The notes below the pieces were generated by a model. The model was not told the origin of the DNA, made no database searches, and worked only from the letters and a program-made list of their open reading frames with translations. This document shows, piece by piece, positions 33,421 to 44,199 of a stretch of 64,000 nucleotides of DNA. Source of the DNA: Acanthosepion esculentum (taxonomy: Eukaryota > Mollusca > Cephalopoda > Sepiida > Sepiidae). The stretch spans positions 13,870,973 through 13,934,972 of the forward strand of contig OZ038498.1 of the NCBI GenBank assembly GCA_964036315.1, given 5' to 3'. A program made the position numbers and the translations under genes. Position 1 is the first letter of the stretch, and each line of letters begins with the position of its first letter.

Positions 33421-33840
33421 CCCTGAACCCCATCTGAAGGAGTTGCTACCTGTGATTACTGTACACATCAATGCGATCAAGGTTGCAGTGTTGGTGGACA
33501 TAGGTTGCTTGTTAGTAGAATGCTTTGTCACTTTTAGAAGAGGAAAGGAGTGGACACGCTCACTGTTAGCAATGACACCCTAAGGTTCTAAGTGGTCAGT
33601 CTTGTTCAACTTGGTGTAAACAACAGGTGCCCTATCAGTGTTGAGGTTCTGGTTGTAGACAGAAAGTTGCCGGAGTACAACCTGTTGTCTGGAGTTGGCA
33701 TCATCAAAAGTCTGGGTGGTGTGTGTGTGTGTGTGTGTTTGACCAGCAGTGGCACTGTGAGTTTTCCTCAACTTGACGACCTTTGTGCGCAGCCATCACC
33801 ATCAACGAGTCTGACTTTCATGTAGAATATGACCTGAACA
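33420..33840 (+). pseudogene. Gypsy element 2: protease remnant
   Basis: LPVITVHINAIKVAVLVDIG reads across 33440-33505. The retropepsin active site would be DTG; here it is DIG (GAC ATA GGT at 33497-33505). Then comes VNNRCPISVEVLVVDRKLPE and LLSGVGIIKSLGGV, the typical C-terminal part of the domain. A short (GT)n at 33719-33738 has expanded within the frame. Confidence 0.7.
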
Positions 33841-34740
33841 GGAAGATCTGGCTTGTATCATGGAAGTGGTCTGGTGACCAAACACCACCCATGCTGAAGA
33901 ACCAGATACCGAAGTATCCCGCACCGAAGCAGCTCGGGGAGAAATAAACTGCAAACCTGGGTCGATAACATTTGGCTACTTTCGTATCCTGAAGAGGAGC
34001 CTGTATGCCTCAGGGCTTAATCACACTAATGGGCGTACTGTAAGAAAACAAGCAGAATGTCTCCCTCATTATGGATTATCAAGAACTCAGTAAATATGTT
34101 GACACATACACAGCTAATGCGGATGTTTGCAAGCAAAAATTGAGGGAGTGTTGACAGGAAGGGTTAGACGTTGCCATGCTGGATCTGCGCTGGGCCTATC
34201 TGCATTTATGTAGACAAATCTTTGTGGCCATTTCAAATAGAAAGAAATCAATGGGTAACGGTATTGCTTTACCCTTTTGGTGTTTGGGCTCAATGTGCAC
34301 CGTTGACCATGCAATCAATCATCAACACTGTGGTTGCACAAGATGAAACTATCCAAAGGCCACATCCTCGTACATCAACGACATATCCATCAATGAGAGT
34401 GTGTGTCTGCGTAAAAGCACACCTGGAATGATTCGGACAGACTAGCAAAAATCTGGAGCTGCTAAAGGATGGTACCTGTGTTGCTGAGTCTACATGTCTG
34501 GGAGAGGGGCAGAGTAAACTGCAATGGAGACATGAGAATGGGAGCTCCACCGATGCCTAATGTACTCCCTCATTCAAGGATCTTTACTCTGTGTGGAAAA
34601 TTAACAGGATATCTGCCACTGTGCAGTTGGCTCCACATTGCAACTACATTCATGAAATGATGAGCAAACTCTGTAAAGGCTGGCTGGGATGATAAAACAT
34701 GGGACCCGCTCATAGTTTGAATGCTGACAGGCATCATCAC
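33840..34740 (+). pseudogene. Gypsy element 2: reverse transcriptase remnant
   Basis: Fragments in order: QIPKYPAPKQLGEK, ENKQNVSLIMDYQELSKYVD, TANADVCKQKLREC, GLDVAMLDLRWAYLHL, a shifted DKSLWPFQIERNQWVTVLLY, QDETIQRPHPRTS, YINDISINESV (the YxDD block reads YIND, catalytic Asp changed in the first position), and FTLCGKLTGYLPLCSWLHIA in the connection. At least four frame changes. Confidence 0.75.
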
Positions 34741-35090
34741 CAGAATAGTGCAAAAGGATCTAGTGCATGGATATTACTGAAGTCACTGTATGGGTTGATG
34801 CAAGCTGTTGGCTGTGTTCGGTACATGAAAACAAATACATTAAGTTGGTGGAGCTTGACATGATGTTGAGAGGCATCAACCTGGCGTTGCAGTGGAAGCT
34901 GTGGTTCCCTGAAGACAGACTCAGCCTGCATACATCACTGAAATTCTGATGCACTGTAGGGAAAAACAAAGATGTCAGCTTGGCAAACTCAAGGAACTGG
35001 CTGTGGAATATGGGTTAACAATTGACACGGGGCTTGTTAGATCTTACACAAATGAAGCTGATCAACTCACCAGAGTGCTTCACTTCGAAA
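34740..35090 (+). pseudogene. Gypsy element 2: RNase H remnant
   Basis: Frame 34767-34949 encodes VTVWVDASCWLCSVHENKYI and LVELDMMLRGINLALQWKLW. The VDAS motif has the first RNase H Asp and LVELD the catalytic Glu. Downstream, frames fall apart before ITDxx-like QLTRGLLDLTQMKLIN. Confidence 0.7.
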
Positions 35091-36230
35091 AGAAATGGAG
35101 CCAGTGTGTGCTGTGTCCATAGAACAGCAGGAATCTGCTTGTATAGAAACCATCCAGCAACAAAGTGGCCATCCCAACATGAAGTGCACATTATATTTTG
35201 TAAAACAAGTCAGCCCTGAAATCTCAAAAACAGCAGTTTGGGCGGTGCTGAAAGACAGCAAGGTGTGCCAGTCCATAGACCTGGCACACCTTTGCATTGG
35301 GAAATTGTTAAGGCTAAATGTGCATGACAATTGGAGCAGGGTGGGGGTGAATATAATCCATTATGGAGGCCAGCATTATCTGACCCTAATAGACTGTGGC
35401 CCTAGTCAATTTTCCATTAGGTTGCCGTTACTGCATCATCCAGCAATTGAAGTCTCTATTTTGCAAGAGAGGGACACCTGCCGAGCTACTCATCAACAAT
35501 GATGCAGCATTCTGTGTAGAGATGTTTGCAGAGGAGTGGGGCATCCAACTGAGATTCGGGTGTGTCTATGTCCCGTCAGGGAATGGCATTATAGAGAGAT
35601 GTCATTGTACCATCAAGCAAATTGCTGCTAGAGCATAATGTCCCATCAGGAAGGTGTTATATTGGTATAATGTGATGCCAAAAGATGACACAACAGCTGT
35701 GACAGCACCAGATAACTCTATATACAAATATCAGACCCGCATAAAAGGTGTCGGTGTTACACCACCACTTGAACATACAAATCCCAGAATCTACAGAGTA
35801 GGAGATGCAGTCTGGATAAAGGCTCCACATGGTCTATGCACAACGCAATTTAAAAAAGGGAAAGTGACAGGCATCTATAGCCCACAATCGATCCTTGTCA
35901 ATGAAATACCATGCCACGTCAAAGATCTCCATCCTCATCACAGATCTATTTCCTCAGAAGATGACAGTAGTGATATCTCGTCTGAGAATGATTCAAGTAA
36001 GCTTCTGCTTTTCAGAGCAAAATCAGATGATTCACCTGCAGTACCAGAAGAAATAACGTTGATGATGATGCCAAGAACAAGAGAGAACCTGTGGACACAA
36101 ACGAAGAGGTCGACAAACCCCATCCAACTTTACAAAGAAGAATTTGAAGGAGACCACCATGTCCCTGCCACTTATGTGATCATGAGATCAGGGAGGAGTG
36201 TAGAAAGGAAAACGGCTTACCTCCTGTAAC
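35090..36230 (+). pseudogene. Gypsy element 2: integrase and C-terminal tail
   Basis: Frame 35095-35502 has the zinc-binding domain (QQSGHPNMKCTLYFVKQVS ... KVCQSIDLAHLCIGK; one Cys of CxxC kept as CQSI) and the start of the core (NWSRVGVNIIHYGGQHYLTL, IDCG with the first catalytic Asp). A frameshift leads to CKRGTPAELLINNDAAFCVE (second Asp) and VYVPSGNGIIERCH (catalytic Glu). Then a separate frame 35654-36229 gives YWYNVMPKDDTTAVTAPDN, RIYRVGDAVWIKAPHG and GKVTGIYSPQSILVNEIPCH, a chromodomain-like tail, and an acidic end. It is the best preserved part of this element. Confidence 0.85.
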
Positions 36231-36439
36231 AAAACATACTCGTATGTGTCTTGCATGCCAAATACGTAACAGAAAATACAGCTGATACAAAAGCTGCCAT
36301 TTAAGAAAAACTTGATCTTGGAGCTCAGAGATTTTCTGTGACTAGCTGCAGATGCTGATGAGTGGTTGTGCTTTGTTTGTGAAGTTTCACAGTAGTCTCA
36401 CCAATTGTGATAAAAAGACATGGTATAACTGGTACTCCA

Positions 36440-36829
36440 AACAGCCATATTTTTTTCTACAATAGAAAAACCCAATGACACCCTACAAGTATGTTTGGAC
36501 CCTCAAAATCTAAACAAGGCAATAAAATTATGGAACATTATTACATATCCACACCAACTGACATATTTCAGGAAATGGCAGGAGATTAATACCTCACCAA
36601 GCTGAATGCCTCAAATACCTTCTGGCAAATTAAAGTGAATGAAGAAAGCTTTAAACTCCTGACCTTCAACTCTCCCTGTGGCCATTTCAGATATCTACGC
36701 ATCCCTTATGGCATTCAGTGCCAGTGTGTTGTGTCAAGCCAGTATTGCTGCAAACATAGAATTAACATAAGGATGTCAGAATGCACAGTATGGCATTATA
36801 ATCTGGGCAGATACACCTGAACTGCTTGA
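36440..36829 (+). pseudogene. Gypsy element 3: RT, first part
   Basis: Reads VCLDPQNLNKAI-like, then TPTDIFQEMAGD, YLTKLNASNTFWQIKVNEES and LLTFNSPCGHFRYLRIPYGI, i.e. RT fingers and the palm. The first catalytic Asp position (KLDAS in the family) is Asn here. The later DDIIIW region is frameshifted (IIWADTPELL at 36790-36825) and cut by SINE-B. Confidence 0.8.
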
Positions 36830-37378
36830 CCATCCTGGGTAAGACGTTAAACTACATCCAGCAGCAAGGCCTCTGATCAGGAAGTTTTGAGGAGCATGGA
36901 ACCACCTCTTAATTGCTGGTGTTCACAGGTCCACCCTGGTAGCACCTGTTAGGGTCCCAGCTATGGGAAAATAGTTAACTATTACCAGCAACACTTTTTT
37001 GAAAAAAATTATTACCAGCAATACAATTTTGAAGGAAATATATTACCAGAAACAGATTTTTGACAAAACAAAATATTACCAGCAATAAAAAATTTTGTTG
37101 GCATTAAATAACCCATTGAGGTTGATATGCCATAAAAAATAAACCAAACCAGTCTAAACCAAAGAATACATATTCTATTCATACGAATCCATCCTAAAAA
37201 TGCTGTTGGCATTAAATAACCTATTGAGGTTGATATGCCATAATACAAAATAAACCAAACCAATCTAAACCAAAGAATACATATTCTATTCATACAAATC
37301 TATCCTAAAAATGCTGTTGGCATTAAATAATCCATTGAAGTTGATATGCCATTAACAAAATAAACCAAACTAAACCAA
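36830..37378 (-). mobile_element. SINE-B copy with 15-bp target duplication in gypsy element 3
   Basis: Flanked by exact ACCTGAACTGCTTGA at 36815-36829 and 37379-37393. Read on minus: two and a third tandem head units, three internal ATTGCTGGTAAT units, and the tail ending at 'acgtcttacccaggatgg'. The 15-bp duplication is typical of LINE-driven integration. The gypsy frame is restored when the insert is ignored. Confidence 0.9.
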
Positions 37379-37393
37379 ACCTGAACTGCTTGA

Positions 37394-38685
37394 AAGCAGA
37401 ACAATTAAAGTTCTACAGTTCTAAGTGTCAGTTCAACCTGGCTGAATTGACCTTTCTGGGACACAAAATATTGAACAAGGGAATAGCACCAGATGCCAGA
37501 AAAATAAAAGCCATTATAGACATACCTGAACCAACAAGAATGAATTAAAATGCTTTTTAGGTATGATCACATACCTGGGGAAATTTCTCTCAAACCTCTC
37601 AGCCAAAATGCAGCCCTATGTCATCTTAAGGAAATCAACATTTGGTCTTTTGATAAACCTCAAGGTTACACTTTTAGACCTTAAGGCAATGATTACTCAG
37701 TGCCTAACATTAAATAACTTCAATCCCAAACTTCCAACCAAAGTATCATCTGATGCATTTACCCAAACATTAGGAACTCTGCTGAACAGGTGCATGACAA
37801 AAAGTGGCATCCAATAGCTTATGCTAACAGATCACTGGCACCGAATGAAACAAACCACCCAATCCTGTCAGTACTTTTATGAGTGTGTATATGGACAACA
37901 TTTTATTGTGTACAATAGTCACAAGCCTCTCAAACCCATAATGAATGAACAAGTAACCAAAGCTCAACCTAGAATACGATGTTTCTTTTTAAGAATTCAA
38001 AAATATGACTTTGATTTAGAATATACAAAAAGCAAGCTAATGCAGGTTGCAGGACACACTATATTGGGCCGCATTACAAGACAACACTCCTGGAATTTCC
38101 AACAAAGAAATAAACTACTTTGTCCACTTTATGATGTTATTACTCCTAATCAGTGAAAAGAGTCTCCAGAAACTGGTGACTAAAGTAGCAAAAGATGACA
38201 CACTAAAAGAACTATGACATCAGATCTCTGCAGGTTGGCCAGAACATCTCCACAACCTTGACCCCTGTCTCAGGCCATACCACCACAGAGGTCACATATT
38301 AAGTGCTCCTTCTCAAGGGTCAACTGATTATTATGCCCTCAACACTCCAGCTAGAAATGTGCAAAGTCCGGCATCAAGGCCACCTGGGAATTGAAAAAAA
38401 AAAAATCCCAGGCCAGACAATCACCCTTCTGGACAAACATGAATGCAGACATAGCAAATATAATATCAAACTGTGAAGCATGCCAACAATATAAAAGCCG
38501 TCAAGGTGTTGAGCCATTCACAAACTATGAGATCCTTGACAAACCTCCGACAAAGGCTGGTATTGACCTTGTTCAAGGTCCAGGGGAGAACATGTTTTTG
38601 TGGAGTACTACTCAAAATACTTTGAGATCAACAAATTTCTCAACACCTCGCCAACAGTGATAAAACATGTGAAAAGAATATTTGC
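37394..38685 (+). pseudogene. Gypsy element 3: RT thumb, RNase H, integrase N-terminus
   Basis: Fragments in order: LKFYSSKCQFNLAELTFLGH, KILNKGIAPDARKIKAIIDI, MITYLGKFLSNLSAKMQP, LPTKVSSDAFTQTLGTLL (RNase H first Asp), FYECVYGQHFIVYNSHKPLK (family TDHKPL; the Asp is Ser here), IMNEQVTKAQPRIRCFFLR, KYDFDLEYTKSKLMQVAGHT, then integrase AGWPEHLHNLDPCLRPY, YHHRGHIL-like, GHLGIEK, NCEACQQYKSRQGVEP and PTKAGIDLVQ. Stops every 50-100 codons. Confidence 0.85.
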
Positions 38686-38699
38686 AAGACATGGAATTC

Positions 38700-39165
38700 A
38701 TGATAAACTACATCTGTGTCCTGGGTAAGACGATAAACTACATCTAGCAGCAACGCCTCTGATCTGGAGGTTTTGAGGAGCATGGCACCACCTCTTAATT
38801 GCTGGTGTTCCCAGGTCCACTCTGACCCGGGGTGGTAGCAACTGTTAGGGTCCCAGCTATAGGCAAATAGTTAACACCCAAACTTGTGTAAAAATAGTTT
38901 TTAATACCAGAAATACTTTGTAATAAAAAAAAATTATTACCAGCAATAATTTTTGATGGAAAAATTATTATCAGCAATACTTTAAAAAAATACCAGCAAT
39001 ACAAACAGTTATACATTCTTTGGAAAAAATATGACCAGCTATAGATTTCTTCAAGGAAAAATATTCCCAGAAATAGATTTTAGAAGAAAAACATTACCGG
39101 CAATAAAAATTTTGTCAGCATTAAATAACTATTAAGGTTGATATGCCGTAAAACAAACCAAACCA
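38700..39165 (-). mobile_element. SINE-B copy with 14-bp target duplication in gypsy element 3 integrase
   Basis: Flanked by exact AAGACATGGAATTC at 38686-38699 and 39166-39179. The left end has two tail repeats (ATAAACTACATCTGTGTCCT, CTGGGTAAGACGATAAACTA). Internal units with AATTATTACCAGCAATA spacing follow, then the head 'cagcattaaataactattaa' and 'aaaacaaaccaaacc'. Integrase sequence RHGIPKLVFCDNGSEF continues straight across the duplication. Confidence 0.92.
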
Positions 39166-40200
39166 AAGACATGGAATTCCCAAACTAGTCTTTTGTGACA
39201 ATGGTTCAGAATTCACTTTGCTAGAATTCAGAAAATTCTCAGTAAACTGGGACTTTGAACATGACACAAAATTTGCACAATTCAACGGTATGGAAGAAAG
39301 AACCATACAAACTGTAAAAAGGACCAGATTAAAATTCATATTAAAATTCATATTAAAATTCATATTAAAATTCATATTAAAATTCATATTAAAATTCATA
39401 TTAAAATTCATATTAAAATTCATATTAAAATTCATATTAAAATTCATATTAAAATTCATATTAAAATTCATATTAAAATTCATATTAAAATTCATATTAA
39501 AATTCATATTAAAATTCATATTAAAATTCATATTAAAATTCATATTAAAATTCATATTAAAATTCATATTAAAATTCATATTAAAATTCATATTAAAATT
39601 CATATTAAAATTCATATTAAAATTCATATTAAAATTCATATTAAAATTCATATTAAAATTCATATTAAAATTCATATTAAAATTCATAAAAAAGGAGTAT
39701 GACAAATCCCTAACATTGTTAATTCTATACACAGTGCCAGGCAAAGAAAAACTCCTTCACCAGCATAAAAAATTGATGAAATGTGTGCTATATACATTGC
39801 TATCTAGGGCCATAGAACTCACATACCAGGACAAGGTCCTAAAGTAAACAAATCAAAAGTATCAAGCACTTTTCCCCTTGAACATTGGTGACCACGTCCA
39901 CCTCCATGATGGTAAAACCTGATCAAGAAGGGCTAAGGTTATCAAGCGACGTGATCAACTTATGTCATGTCTTGTCTTAACAGAGAATGGCTGAAAACTC
40001 TGTCACAACAGATATTTGTTAGCCATCCCTCAATTACAGGAGCTCAGAATTTTCCCCTTTTTGGAACAAGCAAACAGATCTGTTCCTCAGAATTCTCAGA
40101 ACACCAACCAGCCATAACTGAGCAAATACTCCAAACTAGAGTTGGAAGAACAGTTCGCCTACATTGTTGGATGTCTGAAAACGCATCTTAAGTTCAGACC
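39166..40200 (+). pseudogene. Gypsy element 3: integrase core and C-terminus with minisatellite
   Basis: RHGIPKLVFCDNGSEFTLLE contains the second catalytic Asp (CDNG). The conserved NGxAERxxQTVK region reads FNGMEERTIQTVKR, with the catalytic Glu. A 30-copy array follows (separate entry), then the frame continues KKEYDKSLTLLILYTVPGK, LLSRAIELTYQDKVLK. A last part at 39860-40190 reads FPLNIGDHVHLH, RAKVIKRRDQL and TRVGRTVRLHCWM in various frames. Confidence 0.8.
39328..39687 (+). repeat. Perfect 12-bp minisatellite, 30 copies, in-frame in the integrase
   Basis: ATTAAAATTCAT repeated exactly 30 times (360 bp). Because 12 is a multiple of three, plus strand reads (ILKF)n within the open integrase frame and minus strand reads (NMNF)n, so both strands stay open for more than 200 codons. 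The purity implies a recent expansion or an assembly-sensitive tract. Confidence 0.97.
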
Positions 40201-40439
40201 AAGACACAGTTGAAAAACAAAGGGCGGGGGTGGGGGGGATGTTGTATAATTATACATACTGTTATACATTATGAGATGGACATGAGATTTCTTCTTTGTA
40301 AAGCAACCAGTGCCACACCCCATGAAAGAATCTTTTCTTACCAACAATGGACACCTAGTTTCATTTCTCACCTACCTGGTTATCAGTTCCAATTACTGTT
40401 CTTTTACATCGCCAAGTTCGTATCAATAAGTATGAACTT

Positions 40440-40830
40440 TTAGTCGATGAGGTTTTATTAATTGAAGCAAACATTAATTTGGAAATTTTTGCAAAAATCA
40501 AATAATTGTCAGATTTTAATGAAACTTTCAGGACTTATTCACAAATTAATGAATTTATATTTGAAATTATTTTTTAGAAAATCTTGGTAAAAATGTATAT
40601 ATTTTTTTTCACATCTGTTATGGCCCACTTACTTAATTTCATGAAATTTCTAGAAATTAAATTCCATCCTTTAAATTTGTTTTATTAGTTAAACACAGGA
40701 TTCCTTGGGGAATGTAAATCATCCATTTGTTTTTTTTTTCAGTTACTCACTTCCTGAAAATCTGCTCTGAATTATAAAATAAAAACTGCAATAAAACTAT
40801 GACATTATTTCATTAGATAAACTTTTAGAA
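40440..40830 (-). repeat. Repeat family D, partial inverted copy
   Basis: Reverse complement of the start and middle of the element seen at 41860-42530 and 44200-44860: 'gcaaaaatcaaataattgtc', 'gattttaatgaaactttcag' and 'gctctgaattataaaataaa'. A second inverted fragment at 41240-41350 holds the other end ('agcatagcatgatgaaaaaa', 'ggccccaaactcaataaaaa'), so the two fragments are out of order. Confidence 0.65.
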
Positions 40831-41540
40831 ATAATATATATTAAAGATATTATAGCCTGAAGAAAAATTATTTTTTCAATGAATAATGAATTTTTACAAG
40901 AAATGTTTTCATTATTTTTTTTTAATCATAATAATTTATAAAGTTTCAAATATCTTTTAAAAATTCTTCAAAATATTCACTGAAGACTATATTTATTTAT
41001 TTAAAAATCTTAATACAAATCATCATGTACCAAGATGTTTTAAATAATTTTTAAATGTTTCTATGAGTATAAATCTTCCCATTTTGAAAGTACAGGTGAC
41101 CATACACAACATTATCAGAAATTGAGATCAATAACTATATTAAATTTAAAGCTAACATTCCTAAAATTAGATTACAGAGAATATTTCTGACATTTTTTCA
41201 AATCAGATTAATTATACTTTAAATTAGGTATCTCCACTTTTATGCAGAAAAACAGCATAGCATGATGAAAAAAGGCCCCAAACTCAATAAAAACAAAGTT
41301 TTATCATCAAAATGTTTATGTTATTATTAAGAGGAAAGACCAAGTATTTTTTAAAATTTTTCAAAAATTAATTTTTTTAGCTTAATAATTGCAGTATATC
41401 TCTTACTGAAAAAGAAAAAATTTGATTATATTTAAGAAATGAAAAGAAAATATTTAGTGAAATATATTAAAAAAAAAAAAAAAAAAATTTTGAAAGTAAG
41501 ACTTTTTAAAAAAATTTTTAATTTGATACATGCTACTCAG

Positions 41541-41660
41541 AATGAAATCAATGCAATTTATGAGGCCGGATCCTCTCCACCAGGAGAAACAACTCTTACA
41601 ACACAAGACATTATTTCTGAATTGTGCCTTCATAGTTTTGCCAGAAACGTTTTTAATACA
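41541..41660 (+). CDS. Candidate exon or pseudo-exon of unknown gene
   Basis: A GC-richer island in AT-rich repeats follows CTACTCAG (acceptor-like, ends 41540). It reads NEINAIYEAGSSPPGETTLT then TQDIISELCLHSFARN in an open frame that runs on to 41732. No donor with good consensus is visible and I do not recognise the sequence. It could equally be a captured fragment within repeat family D. Confidence 0.2.
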
Positions 41661-41859
41661 TTTTTTGGCATATTAAAAAATTATTTTAAAAATAGAAATG
41701 CTTCACAGATTGTAATAAGCTTTCAAATTTAACATCTGTAAAAATAGATCTTTTAATAAGAGCATTTCCTGAGATACACATATTCAAAATTAATTTTAAA
41801 ATTTTAACAACTTTAACACATTTTGTATTTAAAATTGAAAAAAACAAAACAATTCTTGT

Positions 41860-42530
41860 AAAAATTCATTTATCATCGAAAATATGGCTTCAGACAAAAA
41901 TGTCATTATTATTCATAAAAGCTATTAAAAGCTTTTTCAAATAATTTTAATTAAATAATGTCTTAGTTTTATTGGTTTTTGTATTTTACAATCCAGAGCT
42001 AAATCGTTCCTCGATTTAAAAAAAAAAAAAAAAAAATTGATGGTTTATATGTTCTTCAAAGTCTTTTGCATTTGATTAAAAAATTACAAAAATACACATA
42101 TTCAGGTTTCATAAAATTAAGTAAGGTATGTGTGTGTGGGGGGTGTACAGATGTAAAAAAATATTTTTACCATGTCTTTAAAAAACAAACATTTCTAAAA
42201 TAATTTCATTCATTTTTGAATAAGTTCTGAAAGCTTCATTAAAATCTGACAATTATTTGATTTTTGCAAGAATTTCCAAATTAATGTGTTTTTCAACTGA
42301 AAAAAGCACAAAAAAAAAATAATAATGCTCTAAAACTAAATATTATGCAACTGCTGATGTAAAAAATAAAACAAGATTTTGAACCAAAATTTCAACCATA
42401 CTAGAAAGGAATAAAAATTTTAAAAAATAATTAAAAAATACTTTGGTCTTTCCTAACAAACTTTTTCATGATAAAACTTTTTTTTATTAAGTTTGGGGCC
42501 TTTTTTCATCATGCTATGCTGTTTTTTCGG
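41860..42530 (+). repeat. Repeat family D, copy
   Basis: Shares ordered blocks with 44200-44860: 'catttatcatcgaaaatat', 'attcataaaagctattaaaa', 'tacaatccagagctaaatc', 'gaaagcttcattaaaatctg', 'aattatttgatttttgcaag' and 'ggccttttttcatcatgcta'. A short copy of its middle lies at 56980-57170. No coding capacity or target duplication was found. A hairpin region (42730-42790 with 42905-42965) follows it. Confidence 0.7.
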
Positions 42531-43429
42531 CGAATTATTGAACATACGTAAAATCAGCTAATATTCCTCAAAGTTTCAGAAAAGAAAAGTATAATTTATT
42601 TTTAATTTTTGTAAGATTTTTTTAATAAAAAAAATTCATTGTGATGACAGATGGCTTAAAAAGGGTATTAATCAGCTATTTTTAGCAACAAAAAAAAAAA
42701 AATGAGTCGAATCCAACCAATAAAATTTGTTTGAAATATACTATTTTACTTACTGGAAATAGTAATTTAATCTTTTAGCTTGCAATTGAAGCTAAAATGA
42801 AAGTTTCAAGAAAAAATTTTCATTTATGAAAATTCATTTTAAAACTTAGGTATACCAAAAATTGGAGGGATCTAATGAAAAAGCATACTTGAAGATTTCA
42901 TTTTAGGTTTAATTGAAAGCTAAATGATTAAATTTACTATTTCCAGTAAGTAAAATATTCTAAACGTTCAAGAATTCAAGAAATCTAAATATTTTTGGGA
43001 GGGGAGAATGTTATACACACATACCTACGACACATTATTATTAATTGATCAAGAGTTTTCCCCCCTTGAACTACAATTATTCCTTTGAATCCGTAATTCT
43101 TTGTTTATATAATTACAACCCTTGTGTTTTTCTCTGTAATTATTTCCCTTACTGGAATTCTTCAGTTACAGAAGAGTCTAGTCAAGGAATGTTTGTTAAA
43201 TAAAAACCTTGCTAAGGTAAACTTATCTTTCTACTTAATTTCACATACATTAAAGCTTCACTGTTTGCATAGTTAGCTCCCTTTAACTCCATCAACAATA
43301 ATTAACTCCTCTGAAGTAAAGAGTTCTACGATGTAGAACTTCCGGTCGAGAGGAATAAACGCACACACACAAATATTCGTTATTAATACATACGGTTGAA
43401 TGTCTTAAATTTTCTTTCTTTTCTTATGT

Positions 43430-43870
43430 TAAACTAAACATAACAGGAAGTGTAACATTGCTTGTACCAGGCCAGATTTTACGAACGGAATTTATCTCTG
43501 TCCGCAAGAGTTCCAAGCTCAGTTCCATCTTCACTGGTACACCTTCAGCCTTGTGCCACCTACACTTAGTAAGTAAATTGTTATAGCTGGGGATAGCACT
43601 TGGATAAATCGTCGGAAAAAAAAAAGGAAAAGATTATTTTTTTTATCCTTCGAAGCACGTAATTATGATTTTATTTTTCGTTTTTTCATTTTTACTGCTA
43701 TATTTGGAATCGCGCATTCATTTTAAACTTCGCGCATTGCGCAGTAATCAAGACAAGTGAAGCGTCAGTGCATGACAACTCGAGGCAAATGTATGTAAAC
43801 AAAGCCAGTAATGGCAGCCGTTATGTCGACGCAACACGAAATAAGTCGAACTTACATTGTCCATAACTCC
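43430..43870 (-). promoter_or_regulatory. Candidate promoter and first exon of an unidentified gene
   Basis: A CpG-containing island (CGCGCATTCATTTT, CGCGCATTGCGCAG, GTCGACGCAACACG) in AT-rich sequence. On the minus strand, ATG at 43528 opens MELSLELLRTEINSVRKIWP, followed by a possible GTACAAGC donor after 43468. On plus, 43811 opens a 20-codon frame. GCGCATTGCGC resembles an NRF-1-like site. The downstream exon partners are not identified. Confidence 0.3.
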
Positions 43871-44199
43871 TAAATGGTAATAGAGCACAAACCTTTAATG
43901 TCATTTTTTAAATAATCAGGCAATTTCACACCATAATTGAACATTATAATTACCGTGGGATTTTGGTGCTTATACTGCAAATTAACCTGATTGACTCATT
44001 AGATCCCGGAATTATGCATATGTTCTCCCAGTCATGTTGGTGTTGCTAAGTTTGCGAAAATTTCTGGCGATGTTCTTTCATGTATGGAGACTTTTGTTTC
44101 CTTGTGTGTGTTAAATCCTTTTAAGGTTTCCCTCTTGTGTCTACTCTCGGGGTAACCAACTTGTAGGATTTAGGATAGAATATGGTTAATTAAAGAAAT

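Noticed and set aside
34114..35330. Minus frames opposite gypsy element 2 (34114-34314, 34290-34550, 34737-34969, 35067-35330)
   Set aside because: Antisense of RT, RNase H and integrase coding sequence.
39121..39847. Two opposite 207-209-codon open frames rich in FNMN or FILK
   Set aside because: They are created by the 12-bp minisatellite; only the short flanks on plus are real (gypsy integrase).
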